A stretch of 64,000 nucleotides of DNA, taken from positions 124,001 through 188,000 of the forward strand of contig NZ_JABAIV010000008.1 in assembly GCF_013003915.1 (NCBI RefSeq), given 5' to 3'. The position numbers were made by a program, and so were the translations under genes. Of the stretch, positions 39,099 through 48,899 are shown one piece after another. How positions within the stretch are numbered: the first letter of the stretch is position 1; every line of letters begins with the position of its first letter. Under the pieces are notes generated by a model. The model saw only the letters and a program-made list of their open reading frames with translations, made no database searches and was not told where the DNA came from. This DNA comes from Telluria aromaticivorans. Its GTDB lineage: Bacteria > Pseudomonadota > Gammaproteobacteria > Burkholderiales > Burkholderiaceae_D.

Positions 39099-40126
39099 GC
39101 ATGGACGACCTGGACCACGCCGCTATCGATGCCGCGGCGCGCGCACTGGAGCAGGGTGAACTCGTCGCCTTCCCGACCGAGACCGTGTACGGCCTTGGCG
39201 CGGATGCGGAGAACCCGCTAGCTGTCGCCGCCATCTATGCCGCCAAGGGCCGCCCGCAGGACCACCCGGTGATCGTGCACCTGGCGCCGGATGCGCCGCT
39301 CGATTACTGGGCCACCGATATTCCGCAGGAAGCGCATGCGCTGGCCGCGGCCTTCTGGCCCGGGCCGCTGACGCTGATCCTCAAGCGCGCCTTGAGCATC
39401 CCGGCGGCCGTCAGCGGCGGCCAGGACACGGTCGGCCTGCGCTGCCCCTCGCACCCGGTGGCGATCGCGCTGCTGCGTGCCTTCAAGGCTGGCCGCGGCG
39501 GCATCGCCGCGCCCTCGGCCAACAAGTTCGGCGCGGTGAGCCCGACCCTGGCCCAGCACGTGCGCGACGAATTCAGCGCCGACGGCTCGGTGGCGATGGT
39601 GCTCGATGGCGGTGCCTCGCAGGTCGGCATCGAGTCGACCATCGTCGATTTGTCGCGCCTGGCCACGCACGGTCCGGTGCTGCTGCGCCCGGGGCATGTG
39701 AGCGCCGAAGCGATTGCCGCGGTGATCGACCAGCTGCCGCGCGCGCCCGACGCAGCGGCGCCGCGCGCTTCCGGCACCCTGGAGTCGCATTACGCGCCGC
39801 ACACGCCGGTGGCAATGCAGGACAGCGACACGCTGCGCCGCACGCTGGCCCAGCTGGACGGGGCAGGGCGCAAGGTCGCGCTGATCCATTATTCCGAGAT
39901 GCCATCAACCCACGCCGCGCTGCGCCTGCCCGCCACCCCTGCGGGCTTCGCCCATGCGCTGTACGCTGCCCTGCGCGCGATGGACGGCCATGGCGCCGAT
40001 GTCATCCTGGTCGAGGCGCCACCGCAAGGCGGCGACTGGAATGGCGTCAACGACCGCCTGCGCCGCGCCGCCCACGGCTCGACCGGCATCGTGCACGGAC
40101 TCCTCAACCAAGGCCCCGTCGCCTGA
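39095..40126 (+). CDS. L-threonylcarbamoyladenylate synthase (Sua5/YrdC type)
   Basis: 343 residues: YrdC domain (about 10-200; [37 protein letters not shown]) followed by a Sua5 C-terminal domain (about 230-340). It makes threonylcarbamoyl-AMP from Thr, bicarbonate and ATP for the t6A modification of ANN-reading tRNAs. The linking [17 protein letters not shown] segment is typical of the Sua5 form rather than short TsaC. tcdA, which acts later on t6A, is at 53.8 kb. Confidence 0.93.
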   Translation: MSMDDLDHAAIDAAARALEQGELVAFPTETVYGLGADAENPLAVAAIYAAKGRPQDHPVIVHLAPDAPLDYWATDIPQEAHALAAAFWPGPLTLILKRALSIPAAVSGGQDTVGLRCPSHPVAIALLRAFKAGRGGIAAPSANKFGAVSPTLAQHVRDEFSADGSVAMVLDGGASQVGIESTIVDLSRLATHGPVLLRPGHVSAEAIAAVIDQLPRAPDAAAPRASGTLESHYAPHTPVAMQDSDTLRRTLAQLDGAGRKVALIHYSEMPSTHAALRLPATPAGFAHALYAALRAMDGHGADVILVEAPPQGGDWNGVNDRLRRAAHGSTGIVHGLLNQGPVA

Positions 40127-40370
40127 GCAGCTCATCAGGTAGAGCGCCTGTCTGCACGGGCGTTCTGCCTATCCGTCCGCTCAAAAACAACTTCTTCCCA
40201 GCAACTTTTCGGGGCTATAATCGCCTCCCCGATGCGCTCGCCATTTGTCGTTAGGAACTGACGAATAGGCAACAATTTATATACAAGCAAGTTGATCGCT
40301 GGCATATTATTGATGATACGAATAGTACGGCCGTTCGTTTCAAAAAAAAACTTCCCTATCAGGAGACACA

Positions 40371-41738
40371 ATGCGTCAAACCAAACTCGCGCTCGCACTG
40401 TTGACGGCGGCCGTACTGGCTGCTTGCGGCGGAACCAGTCCAAGCGGCGGCGACCAGACCCAGAAACTCACGTTCACCCAGCAGGTGTCGTTCGGCGACA
40501 GCCTGTCGGACGTGGGCACCTATGCCGTGGGCGCGGTCAAGACCGCCGGCGGCGGCAAGTTCACCATCAACGGTGACGGCACGGCAAAGAATCCTGAACT
40601 GACCGGCAAGATCTGGGTCGACTACCTGGCAGCGGAACTCAAATTGCCTGCGCCTTGCGCGGCCCAGACCGGCCTGATCGGCAACGCCGCACAAGGCTTC
40701 TCGGTCCCTGTGGTCCAGAACCTGACCTGCTTCAACTACGCCCAGGGCGGCTCGCGCGTGACCAACCCGGTCGGTCCTGGCCATCCTGGTACCGGTTCGC
40801 CGATCGGCGAGACCACCGTGCCGCTCGTCACCCAGGTCGCCAACCACCTGTCCCGTAACGGCAACAAATTCAGTGGCACCGAGCTGGTCACCCTGCTGTC
40901 CGGCGGTAACGACGTGCTGATGCAACTGGGCGGCCTGTCGGCCAGCGCCACCGCCGCCGGCAATGCCGCCGGCGCGCAGGCCTTCGCCACCTCGCTGACC
41001 ATGCAACTGGCAGCCGGCGCGACCAATCCGCAGGCCGCTGCACAGGCAATCGGCACCGCCATCGCCACCGAGAACGCCCGTCCGGGCAAGACCGACCAGA
41101 CCGTTGTTGCCGCTGCCGTGATGGCCGCCGCAACCCAGCCGGGCAATGCCGCGGTCGGCCAGGTCACCGTGTACGGCCCGATGGTCGCCAAGGCGCAGGC
41201 TGACGCGACCGCTGCCGGCACCAAGGCAGGCAACGACTACGCTGCCGCCAACGGTCCGAAGCTGGTTGCCGAACTGGGCACCGCCGGCGCGCAGATGGCT
41301 GCACTGGTAAAGAACGAGATCGTTGCCAAGGGCGCGAAGTACGTCGTGGTGGCCAACCTGCCGGACGTCGCCAGCACCCCGGCCTCGAAGTCGCAATCGG
41401 CCGACATCCAGGCGCTGACTGCCGCCATGGTCAATGCCTTCAACACCCAGCTGAAGAACGGCCTGGGCAGCGACGACCGCATCCTCTACGTCGACCTCTA
41501 CGCCATCAGCAACGACCAGGTGAAGAACCCGGCGCCTTACGGCCTGACCAATACGACCGCCCCGGCTTGCGGCCGCAACGCACTGGGCACCACCTCGCTG
41601 GTCTGCACCAATGCCAACACCGTGGCGGGCGATGTCAGCCGCTACATGTTCGCCGACGACATCCACCCGACCCCGTTCGAGAACAACCTGATCGCGCGCT
41701 ACGTCCTCAAGGAAATGGCCGTCAAGGGCTGGCTGTAA
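40371..41738 (+). CDS. SGNH/GDSL-family lipoprotein hydrolase
   Basis: 455 residues. Lipobox LAAC places the lipid at Cys19. Block I FGDSLSDVG gives Ser44 as nucleophile; block III is GGNDV (Asn at about 180); block V is DDIHP with His432 and Asp429. Between blocks III and V is an alanine-rich stretch of about 100 residues (roughly 190-290), larger than in typical members. Probably an outer-membrane-anchored esterase or lipase. A GC-rich hairpin (41763-41783) without a T run separates it from the OmpW gene. Confidence 0.88.
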   Translation: MRQTKLALALLTAAVLAACGGTSPSGGDQTQKLTFTQQVSFGDSLSDVGTYAVGAVKTAGGGKFTINGDGTAKNPELTGKIWVDYLAAELKLPAPCAAQTGLIGNAAQGFSVPVVQNLTCFNYAQGGSRVTNPVGPGHPGTGSPIGETTVPLVTQVANHLSRNGNKFSGTELVTLLSGGNDVLMQLGGLSASATAAGNAAGAQAFATSLTMQLAAGATNPQAAAQAIGTAIATENARPGKTDQTVVAAAVMAAATQPGNAAVGQVTVYGPMVAKAQADATAAGTKAGNDYAAANGPKLVAELGTAGAQMAALVKNEIVAKGAKYVVVANLPDVASTPASKSQSADIQALTAAMVNAFNTQLKNGLGSDDRILYVDLYAISNDQVKNPAPYGLTNTTAPACGRNALGTTSLVCTNANTVAGDVSRYMFADDIHPTPFENNLIARYVLKEMAVKGWL

Positions 41739-41807
41739 GCGGCTGGCGCTACAGATCGGTGGGCCCGCCCGGGGAGGGCGGGCTCCTAAAAAAACATCGG
41801 AGAAAAA

Positions 41808-42491
41808 ATGAAAATGCGTTTCAATAGCCTCGTCAAGGTGCTGGGTGTGGCTGCCGCGCTGGCCTGCGCCTCGACGGCATCGGCCCAGTCGGCCGGCCAG
41901 TTCACCGCCAAGTTCGGCTTTAACCAGATCACCCCGAAGGTCAAGAGCGGCGACATCAGCGCCCCGGCCCTGCCGGGCACCAAGGCCGACGTCGGCAGCG
42001 ACATCCAGCCGGTGCTGAGCTTCGCCTATGGCCTCACCGACAACATCTCGCTCGAAACCTGCCTGGGCACGCCGTACAAGCACAAGATCTACGGAGCCGG
42101 TGCGATTGCCGGCACCGGCCAGCTGGGTTCGGTCGAAGTGCTGCCGCCGACCCTGTTCGCGCAGTACCACTTCTTCGCACCGACCGCGACCTTCCGTCCC
42201 TTCGTGGGCATCGGCGCCACCTACGCCTACTTCATGAAAGAGCGTGGCTCGGCCAGGATGACCGCGACCACCAACCCGGGCAGCGGCGTGCCGACCACCT
42301 TCAGCATCGACAACAAGTTGACCTACACCTTGCAGGCCGGCGTGTCGATGAATATTAGCGAGAAGTGGTTCGCGGACATCAACGTCAACAAGGGCCGCCT
42401 GCGCACGGACGTGAACTTCTCGACCGGCCAGAAGCAGCACATGGAGCTCGATCCGGTGGCGGTGATGCTGGCGGTGGGTTACAAGTTCTAA
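41808..42491 (+). CDS. OmpW family outer-membrane protein
   Basis: 227 residues with a signal peptide ending ASAQS. An eight-strand beta-barrel pattern and the terminal aromatic YKF match OmpW: FTAKFGFNQITPK opening, a VLPPTLFAQYHFF strand, PFVGIGATYAYF. OmpW-type barrels let small hydrophobic compounds pass. Follows the SGNH hydrolase with GGAGA as ribosome site; the two may be co-transcribed. Confidence 0.9.
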   Translation: MKMRFNSLVKVLGVAAALACASTASAQSAGQFTAKFGFNQITPKVKSGDISAPALPGTKADVGSDIQPVLSFAYGLTDNISLETCLGTPYKHKIYGAGAIAGTGQLGSVEVLPPTLFAQYHFFAPTATFRPFVGIGATYAYFMKERGSARMTATTNPGSGVPTTFSIDNKLTYTLQAGVSMNISEKWFADINVNKGRLRTDVNFSTGQKQHMELDPVAVMLAVGYKF

Positions 42492-43222
42492 GGAGCGTTT
42501 CGCTTCACTCGAAGGCCCGCCGCGTGCGGGCCTTTTTCATGTCTTCGGCTTTCGGGCAACTGGCCGACCAGGATCAGCGACACCGGCTTGCCCGTCTGCG
42601 GATGCACCGGCTCGCGCATCTCGCGCACCTGCAGGCCGTGGCGTTCGAACAGCGCGATCCAGCTCGACAGCGTGCGGAAATACCAGGGCGGGGCATCCTG
42701 GAAGTCGCTGCTGAAGCCGGCCCAGCTGCCCGTGCGCCAGCCATCGACATAAGGGGCGTCGCCGCAGGCCATGAGCGGATGCACGGTCTGCACGACCATG
42801 ATGCCGCCCGGGCGCAGGTAGGAGGGGGCTGCCCCGAACAGGCCGTCGACCGCCTCGTTCCCGATCAGCGAGAAATTGCAGACGGCGAGGTCGGCCGCCA
42901 GCGCGAGCTTGCCCCCGGCGATGTCTTCGTACGACAGGCAGCGGAAGTCGCCGTCCGCAATCGTGCCGCGGGCCGCGTCGACCAGGCCGCCGATCGCGTC
43001 GACGCCGACCATGCGCACCTCGGGCAGGGCGCGTACCAGCCAGCCCTCGCCGCAGCCGAGATCCACGGCGGACTGCGGCGCATAGGCGCGCACCGTGTCG
43101 ACGATCGCCGCATTGGTGACCAGCACCCGGGTTTCGATGTCGCCGTTGCGTATGGCGGCGACCCAGGGATCGGTATTGCGCGACCAGGAGTCGATGATGC
43201 TGGCGTCGGTGTGGGTGGACAT
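42488..43222 (-). CDS. class I SAM-dependent methyltransferase
   Basis: 244 residues from ATG 43222; the frame runs further up into the divergent cupin gene but without support. Motif I VDLGCGEGWLVRAL and the acidic VGVDAIGGLVDAA follow the Rossmann methyltransferase plan; a later VQTVHPLMACGD segment resembles ubiquinone-type methylases. Its last codons overlap the end of ompW by 4 bp and include the OmpW terminator. Substrate unknown. Confidence 0.85.
   Translation of the reverse strand: MSTHTDASIIDSWSRNTDPWVAAIRNGDIETRVLVTNAAIVDTVRAYAPQSAVDLGCGEGWLVRALPEVRMVGVDAIGGLVDAARGTIADGDFRCLSYEDIAGGKLALAADLAVCNFSLIGNEAVDGLFGAAPSYLRPGGIMVVQTVHPLMACGDAPYVDGWRTGSWAGFSSDFQDAPPWYFRTLSSWIALFERHGLQVREMREPVHPQTGKPVSLILVGQLPESRRHEKGPHAAGLRVKRNAP
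42512..42537 (+). terminator. intrinsic terminator of the OmpW gene
   Basis: AAGGCCCGC-CGCGT-GCGGGCCTTTTTC. It lies inside the 3' coding end of the opposing methyltransferase gene. Confidence 0.85.
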
Positions 43223-43317
43223 GGAAGTTCTGGCCTCAATGGTTGTAGGGGGCGATCCGGCTGCCATCGCGACTATACTCTCGCCTGGGGAACAGGATCG
43301 CAGAAAGCACAGCACCA

Positions 43318-44223
43318 ATGGTAAGAGAAAAACGTCCCGCGCCGCGCCTGCCGCCGCTGCCGGCAGCAGCGCCCGCCACGCCGGAAGAAGCCGCCGCCAA
43401 GAAGGCTGCGCGCGAGCAGAAGGATGCCGAGGTCCGCGGCGTCGCATCGATCGCCGGGATGCGCGAGGCGATCAAACGGGCGGCGCGCAGCCTGCCCGTG
43501 CTGGCCGAGGTGCCGCGCGTGAAGCGCCTGGACGCCGCGGCCTTCCGGGCGCGCGCCATGGGGGGCCTGCCCTTCATCATGACCGGGGTGGTCAACCGCT
43601 GGCCCTTGCTCGCCCTGACCCTGGACGAGCTGCGCGAGCGCTACGGCGACTTGCGGGTGCGCGCCAGGGTGGGCGACTACATCAACACCGCCTTCCATCC
43701 CGACCGGGCGATGCAGGACATGTCGCTGGGCGAGTACCTGGACCTGAGCGCTGCCCCCGGCGAACTCCCGCCATATGTCGGCAACCTCGAGCTGCGCGAG
43801 CTGAACCGCATGTGCCACTGGCCCGCCTGTTTCGACAAGATGGGGCCGCCGCGCTTCTGGATCGGTCCGGAGCGCACCATGACGCCGCTGCACTGCGACT
43901 ACGACGACAACATCTTCGCGCAGGTCTGGGGAACCAAGCGCATCTTCCTGGCGCCGCCCCACCACGACGAATTCCTGTATCCGAGCGAAGCCAATGCCAT
44001 CCTGTTCGGCTCCCCGGTGGATCCGGAGGCGCCGGATTACGAACGCTTTCCCTTGGCGCGCCAGGCCGCGCTGGTCGAATGCATCGTCAGTCCGGGTGAG
44101 ATGCTGTATGTGCCGGCCGGGTGGTACCACCAGGTGCGGGCCCTCAGCTTTTCGCTGTCGTCGAATCGCTGGGCGCGTGGCGTGCCGCTGGCGCTGGGGG
44201 GCGACTGCTCGCAGCAGGCTTAA
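43318..44223 (+). CDS. JmjC-like cupin protein (Cupin_8 family)
   Basis: 301 residues. A basic, alanine-rich N-terminus (1-70) leads into a cupin domain with the iron motif HCDYDDN (HxD) and a distal His in VPAGWYHQV. This is the pattern of 2-oxoglutarate/Fe(II) hydroxylases of the FIH/JMJD type. Substrate, perhaps a protein side chain, is inferred only from the family. Its end overlaps the converging GGDEF-EAL gene by 4 bp. Confidence 0.85.
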   Translation: MVREKRPAPRLPPLPAAAPATPEEAAAKKAAREQKDAEVRGVASIAGMREAIKRAARSLPVLAEVPRVKRLDAAAFRARAMGGLPFIMTGVVNRWPLLALTLDELRERYGDLRVRARVGDYINTAFHPDRAMQDMSLGEYLDLSAAPGELPPYVGNLELRELNRMCHWPACFDKMGPPRFWIGPERTMTPLHCDYDDNIFAQVWGTKRIFLAPPHHDEFLYPSEANAILFGSPVDPEAPDYERFPLARQAALVECIVSPGEMLYVPAGWYHQVRALSFSLSSNRWARGVPLALGGDCSQQA

Positions 44224-46319
44224 TGCACGTTGCGCGCGTACGCCGTGAAATGCTCGGCGCTGATCGCGTGCTGGTACAGGAAGCCCTGGTACATGAAGCA
44301 GCCGGCATCCGACAGGAACTGGCGCTGGCCCGGTGTCTCCACGCCTTCGGCAATGACCTGTAATCCGAGGCTGTCGCCGAGCGCGATGATCGAGCGTACG
44401 ATCGAGGCGTCGTTCTGGTCGGTGAGGACGTCGCGCATGAAGGACTGGTCGATCTTGAGCTGGTCGAGCGGCAGCTTGCGCAGGTAGGCCAGCGACGAAT
44501 AGCCGGTGCCGAAATCGTCGAGCGAGAAGCTGATGCCGCGCTGCTTGAGCATGCCCATCGTGAGCGCGGTCTGGGTGAAGTCGCTGACCACCAGGCTTTC
44601 GGTCAGCTCGAGCTTGAGACTGGACGGCTGCACGCCGGTCTGCTCGAAGATCTCCGCCAGCATCGGCACGAAATCCGGCTCGGTGAACTGGCCGGCGCTG
44701 ACATTCACCGACAAGGTCAGCCCGGCGGTGTCCGGGAAGCGCTGCCAGCGCGCCAGCTCGGTGCAGGCGGTGCGCAGCACCCAGCGCCCGATCTCGATGA
44801 TCATCCCGCTTTCCTCGGCGGCGTGGATGAACTCCGCCGGGTACAGCAGGCGGCCGTCCGGCAGGCGCCAGCGCAGCAGCGCCTCGGCGCCGATCACGCG
44901 GCTGCTGCGGTCGAGCTGCGGCTGGTAGTGCAGCACGAATTCGCTGTCGCGCAGTGCGCGCCGCATGCCGTTTTCGAGCTCGGCCCGCGCCGACCATGCG
45001 GCCTGGATCGCAGGGTCGTGGAAGCGGTAGGTGTTGCGTCCGCAGGCCTTGGCCTGGTACATCGCGGCGTCGGCCTGGCGCAGCGTCGATTCGACCGTGT
45101 CCACGGTGCCGCACATGGTCGCCACGCCCACGCTCACCGACACCGAATACATCATCTCGGCCAGCTGGAAGGGCGCGGCCATCGCGGCCACCACCTTGGC
45201 GGCCACCGTCTCGGCCTGCGCCGCCGCGCCTTCGCGCGTGTCTTCGACCGGCTGGATCAGGATCACGAACTCGTCGCCGCCCAGGCGCGCCACCATGTCG
45301 GCTTCGCGCACGCAGTGCTCGAGGCGGCGCGCCACCGCCTGCAGCAGCATGTCGCCGGCCGCGTGGCCCTGCGAGTCGTTGAGGTATTTGAACTTGTCGA
45401 GGTCGCAGAACATCAGGGCGCCGCACTTGCGCGTGCGCGCGCTGCCCAGCAGGGCGCGGCGCAGGTGGTCGAGCAGGCTGGCGCGGTTCGGCAGGTCGGT
45501 CAGGGCGTCGAAGAAGGCGAGGCGGTAGATCTTCGCTTCATTGTGCTTGCGTTCGCTGATATCGGTGCTGATCACCAGGATCTTCTGCTGGGCGCCCAAG
45601 GTCGCGTCGGCGCCGAGCAGGGTCCAGCGCGTGTCGGTCTCGATGCATGCGCCGTCGCGCCGCATGTGGGAGAGTTCGCCCGACCATTCGCCGGTGGCGA
45701 GCGTGGTCTCGTAGGCGGCGTGGTAGGCCGGAAGGTTCTCGCACAGAAGCTCGCTGAATTTCTTGCCGCGCGCCTCAGTGGCACTCCACCCATACAGCCG
45801 CTCGGCGCCGCTATTCCAGTAGGAGATGCGCGAATTCATGTCCATTGCCACAATGGCGTCGCGGGCGCGCTGCAGGTAGGATGCCTGTTCGCGCACCAGC
45901 ATGTCGGCATTGCGCACCCGGGTGAAGTCGAACAGCAGGCCCTCGAGTACGTGGCTGACCCCGTGCGGCACGGCCGAACCCTGTTCACACACCCATTTCA
46001 GGTCGCCATTCGCGCAGCGGATGCGGTAGGTCAGCTGGAATTCGCCGCCATCCTGTATGGCCGCAGCGATGCCGCGTTCCACCCCATGGCGGTCTTCGGG
46101 GACGATGATGTTAGCGTAGGAAAGCCCGGGGCGGGCCATGAAGGCGGCGGCAGGGTAGCCGGTGAGGCGCTCGATCCCATCGCTGACGAACTCCATCGTC
46201 CAATCGCAGTCGTTCAGGCAACGATAGGCCGCACCTGGCAGGTTGCGGAGCAGCAGCTCAAGGGAAAGCGCAGGCGCGTTTTCCATGGCTTGCGAATGCG
46301 GTCCATCGAGCGCGCTCAT
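44220..46319 (-). CDS. PAS-GGDEF-EAL cyclic-di-GMP enzyme
   Basis: 699 residues: PAS-type sensor segments (about 20-270), GGDEF domain with intact RLGGDEF near residue 345, and EAL domain with intact EALLRW near 478 and LDDFGTGYSSLAYL. No membrane helix, so it is cytoplasmic. Both catalytic motifs are intact, so it could make or hydrolyse c-di-GMP; which dominates cannot be told from sequence. It may affect pili or motility through PilZ-type effectors. An ATG at 46286 is an alternative start. Confidence 0.93.
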   Translation of the reverse strand: MSALDGPHSQAMENAPALSLELLLRNLPGAAYRCLNDCDWTMEFVSDGIERLTGYPAAAFMARPGLSYANIIVPEDRHGVERGIAAAIQDGGEFQLTYRIRCANGDLKWVCEQGSAVPHGVSHVLEGLLFDFTRVRNADMLVREQASYLQRARDAIVAMDMNSRISYWNSGAERLYGWSATEARGKKFSELLCENLPAYHAAYETTLATGEWSGELSHMRRDGACIETDTRWTLLGADATLGAQQKILVISTDISERKHNEAKIYRLAFFDALTDLPNRASLLDHLRRALLGSARTRKCGALMFCDLDKFKYLNDSQGHAAGDMLLQAVARRLEHCVREADMVARLGGDEFVILIQPVEDTREGAAAQAETVAAKVVAAMAAPFQLAEMMYSVSVSVGVATMCGTVDTVESTLRQADAAMYQAKACGRNTYRFHDPAIQAAWSARAELENGMRRALRDSEFVLHYQPQLDRSSRVIGAEALLRWRLPDGRLLYPAEFIHAAEESGMIIEIGRWVLRTACTELARWQRFPDTAGLTLSVNVSAGQFTEPDFVPMLAEIFEQTGVQPSSLKLELTESLVVSDFTQTALTMGMLKQRGISFSLDDFGTGYSSLAYLRKLPLDQLKIDQSFMRDVLTDQNDASIVRSIIALGDSLGLQVIAEGVETPGQRQFLSDAGCFMYQGFLYQHAISAEHFTAYARNVH

Positions 46320-46497
46320 CGGGCCTCGCGAAGTGGTCGTTGAAACGTCTAGTTATGTGTGGCTGGTAAGTATCGTACCGCAAATGAGAGCAGTATTGAC
46401 AGCACTCGCTTGAAATCCGTAAATTACTTGTTGTAATGAAGCCAGAATCACCGGATGTGGCAAGGCCGCCAGCACTTGCTGGCGGCGAGGAGGAGAA

Positions 46498-47691
46498 TCA
46501 GAACGCGGCGATGCCGGTCTGGGCACGGCCGAGGATCAGCGCGTGGATGTCGTGGGTGCCTTCGTAGGTGTTGACCACTTCGAGGTTGACCATGTGGCGC
46601 ACGATGCCGAACTCGTCCGAGATGCCGTTGCCGCCAAGCATGTCACGGGCGACGCGGGCGATGTCGAGCGACTTGCCGCAGGAATTGCGCTTCATGATCG
46701 AGGTGATCTCGACGGCGGCGGTGCCTTCGTCCTTCATGCGGCCCAGGCGCAGGCAGCCCTGCAGGCCCAGGGTAATCTCGGTCTGCATGTCGGCCAGTTT
46801 CTTCTGCACCAGCTGGTTGGCGGCGAGCGGCTTGCCGAACTGGTGACGGTCGAGCACGTACTGGCGCGCGGTGTGCCAGCAGTCTTCGGCCGCACCCAGC
46901 GCGCCCCAGGCGATGCCGTAGCGTGCCGAGTTCAGGCAGGTGAACGGACCTTTCAGGCCGCGCACGTCCGGGAAGGCGTTCTCTTCCGGGCAGAACACGT
47001 TGTCCATGACGATTTCGCCGGTGATCGAGGCGCGCAGGCCGAACTTGCCGTGGATGGCAGGGGCCGACAGGCCCTGCATGCTCTTGTCCAGCACGAAGCC
47101 CCGGATCGCGCCTTCGTCGTCCTTGGCCCAGACCACGAACACGTCGGCAACCGGCGAATTGGTGATCCACATCTTGGAGCCAGTAAGGCTGTAGCCGCCG
47201 TCCACTTTACGGGCGCGGGTGACCATCGAGCCCGGGTCGGAGCCGTGGTTCGGCTCGGTCAGACCGAAGCAGCCGATCCATTCGCCGGTGGCCAGTTTCG
47301 GCAGGTATTTCTGTTTGGTGGCTTCGTTGCCGAACTCGAAGATCGGCACCATCACCAGCGAGGACTGCACGCTCATCATCGAGCGGTAGCCGGAGTCGAC
47401 GCGTTCGACTTCGCGCGCGATCAGGCCGTAGGCAACATAGTTCATGCCCGGGCCGCCGTACTCTTCAGGAATGGTCGGGCCGAGCAGGCCGAGCTCGCCC
47501 ATTTCGCGGAAGATCGAGTTATCCATGCGCTCATGGCGGAAGGCCTCGAGGATGCGCGGCTTCAGCTTGTCCTGGCAGTAGGCGGCGGCAGCGTCGCGCA
47601 CCATGCGTTCCTCATCGGTCAGCTGGCTGTTCAGCAGCAGCGGGTCATCCCAGTGGAAGGCGGCTTTGCGGGGCGAATCGGAACGGTTCAT
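46498..47691 (-). CDS. gcdH: glutaryl-CoA dehydrogenase
   Basis: 397 residues from ATG 47691, with AGGA eight bases upstream; the ATG at 47700 sits too close to that site. FAD-dependent oxidation and decarboxylation of glutaryl-CoA to crotonyl-CoA in lysine and tryptophan breakdown. Distinguishing segments: [15 protein letters not shown], and the C-terminal [20 protein letters not shown] carrying the catalytic Glu. A 9-bp hairpin (46465-46486) lies after its stop but lacks a T run. Confidence 0.94.
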   Translation of the reverse strand: MNRSDSPRKAAFHWDDPLLLNSQLTDEERMVRDAAAAYCQDKLKPRILEAFRHERMDNSIFREMGELGLLGPTIPEEYGGPGMNYVAYGLIAREVERVDSGYRSMMSVQSSLVMVPIFEFGNEATKQKYLPKLATGEWIGCFGLTEPNHGSDPGSMVTRARKVDGGYSLTGSKMWITNSPVADVFVVWAKDDEGAIRGFVLDKSMQGLSAPAIHGKFGLRASITGEIVMDNVFCPEENAFPDVRGLKGPFTCLNSARYGIAWGALGAAEDCWHTARQYVLDRHQFGKPLAANQLVQKKLADMQTEITLGLQGCLRLGRMKDEGTAAVEITSIMKRNSCGKSLDIARVARDMLGGNGISDEFGIVRHMVNLEVVNTYEGTHDIHALILGRAQTGIAAF

Positions 47692-47836
47692 GGGGATCAT
47701 CCTGTCTCGGTAAGTTCTTGTATCTTGAACGTAAGGCGCACGGGCATGGCCACGGGCTGCGCACAGTCTGGCCATTATAGGGAAGGAGGCGGCGCCGCAT
47801 CTTTTGAAATGGCGACAATGATTTTCATTTTTGGCC

Positions 47837-47878
47837 GGGGCGCGTAGCCCGGGGCGCGTAGCCCGGGGCGCGCAGCCC
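47837..47878. repeat. three tandem 14-bp repeats
   Basis: GGGGCGCGTAGCCC twice and GGGGCGCGCAGCCC once, back to back in the gap between gcdH and the AraC gene. Each unit is nearly self-complementary, so the array can fold. Confidence 0.8.
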
Positions 47879-47907
47879 GTCGACAGCGGCGCCCGGCACG
47901 GAACCGG

Positions 47908-48858
47908 CTACTGGCTGAACGACACCGCCTGGGCGAGGCCGGCATTGCGCAGGCGCGACATGTCCCGCGTCGGCGTGTTGCCGAAATGGCGGGCGTATTC
48001 GCGGCTGAACTGCGAGGCGCTGACATAGCCGACCCGCTGGCCGGCCAGGTTCGCATCCATGCCGGTGGAGAGCATCAAGCGCCGCGCTTCCTGCAGGCGC
48101 AGGGTTTTCTGGAATTGCAATGGGCTCATCGAGGTCAGCGACTTGAATTGCCCGTGCAGCGAGGACGGGCTCATGTGGGCGAGCCCGGCCATGTCGTCGA
48201 TGCGGATCGGCTGGTCGAAGTTGGCGCGGAGCCAGGCCACTACCTTGCCGATACGGCGCGTTTCGATCCGGCCAAGCTGGGCCAGCCGGGCGCCGAAGGG
48301 GCCGCGCAGCAGCCGCAGCATGATTTCCTCGGTGGCCAGCGGCGCCAGCAGCGGGGCGTCGTCCGGCGTCGATGCCAGCGCCAGCAGGCGCGCCGCGGCG
48401 TCGACGATCGCTTCGCCCGCCTGGGCCACGTATACGGCCCGCCCTTCGCGTACGGGCGGCACGCCTTGCGGCCATGCTTTCAGGATCAGCTCGGCAAGCC
48501 GCTCCTGGTCGAAGTCGAGCCGGAACGAGAGGTAGGGTGCGGCCACGCTGGCTTGCCTGATCATCGCAGCAATCGGCAGGTCGAGCGAGAAGATCATCAT
48601 GCGGGAAGGGTCGTAGTCGTAGGACTCGCCGCCGAGCATGACGGTCTTTGCGCCCTGCGCGACGATGCACAGCGCAGGCCGGTGCAGGCCATGGACCAGT
48701 TCGGTGCTGGCAGTCGAGGTGCGGATGGCGTGCACACCGGGAATGCAGGTCTCGAATGAGCCGTCGTACGGCGCGTTGGCGGCGAGCAGCGTGGCCAGGC
48801 GCGCCAGCGGGTTGCCTGGCGCGCCCGGGATAACAAGGGGCGGGACAAGGGTGTTCAT
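47908..48858 (-). CDS. AraC-family transcriptional regulator with AraC_N domain
   Basis: 316 residues. N-terminal AraC_N ligand-type domain (LVHGLHRPALCIVAQGAKTVML, YDPSRMMIFSLDLPI), then two helix-turn-helix motifs (LAHMSPSSLHGQFKSLT and VGYVSASQFSREYARHFG). Regulators of this subtype usually control a neighbouring oxidoreductase; here an SDR ends 41 bp upstream in the same direction. Confidence 0.92.
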   Translation of the reverse strand: MNTLVPPLVIPGAPGNPLARLATLLAANAPYDGSFETCIPGVHAIRTSTASTELVHGLHRPALCIVAQGAKTVMLGGESYDYDPSRMMIFSLDLPIAAMIRQASVAAPYLSFRLDFDQERLAELILKAWPQGVPPVREGRAVYVAQAGEAIVDAAARLLALASTPDDAPLLAPLATEEIMLRLLRGPFGARLAQLGRIETRRIGKVVAWLRANFDQPIRIDDMAGLAHMSPSSLHGQFKSLTSMSPLQFQKTLRLQEARRLMLSTGMDANLAGQRVGYVSASQFSREYARHFGNTPTRDMSRLRNAGLAQAVSFSQ

Positions 48859-48899
48859 GATGGTATCGGAACAGGATACATCATTGCCTTGTCCATGAT

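Noticed and set aside
40127..40370. Possible tRNA in the gap before the SGNH gene
   Set aside because: Only short fragments resembling D- or T-arms; no cloverleaf could be built. A TATAAT at 40216-40221 is more likely promoter sequence, but a good -35 is lacking.
40359..42440. Long minus-strand open frame over the SGNH and OmpW genes
   Set aside because: Spans two well-supported genes and their gap; composition is typical of a shadow frame.
44823..46343. Plus-strand open frame opposite the GGDEF-EAL gene
   Set aside because: His/Arg/Gly-rich with no recognisable motif; the opposite strand has intact catalytic motifs.
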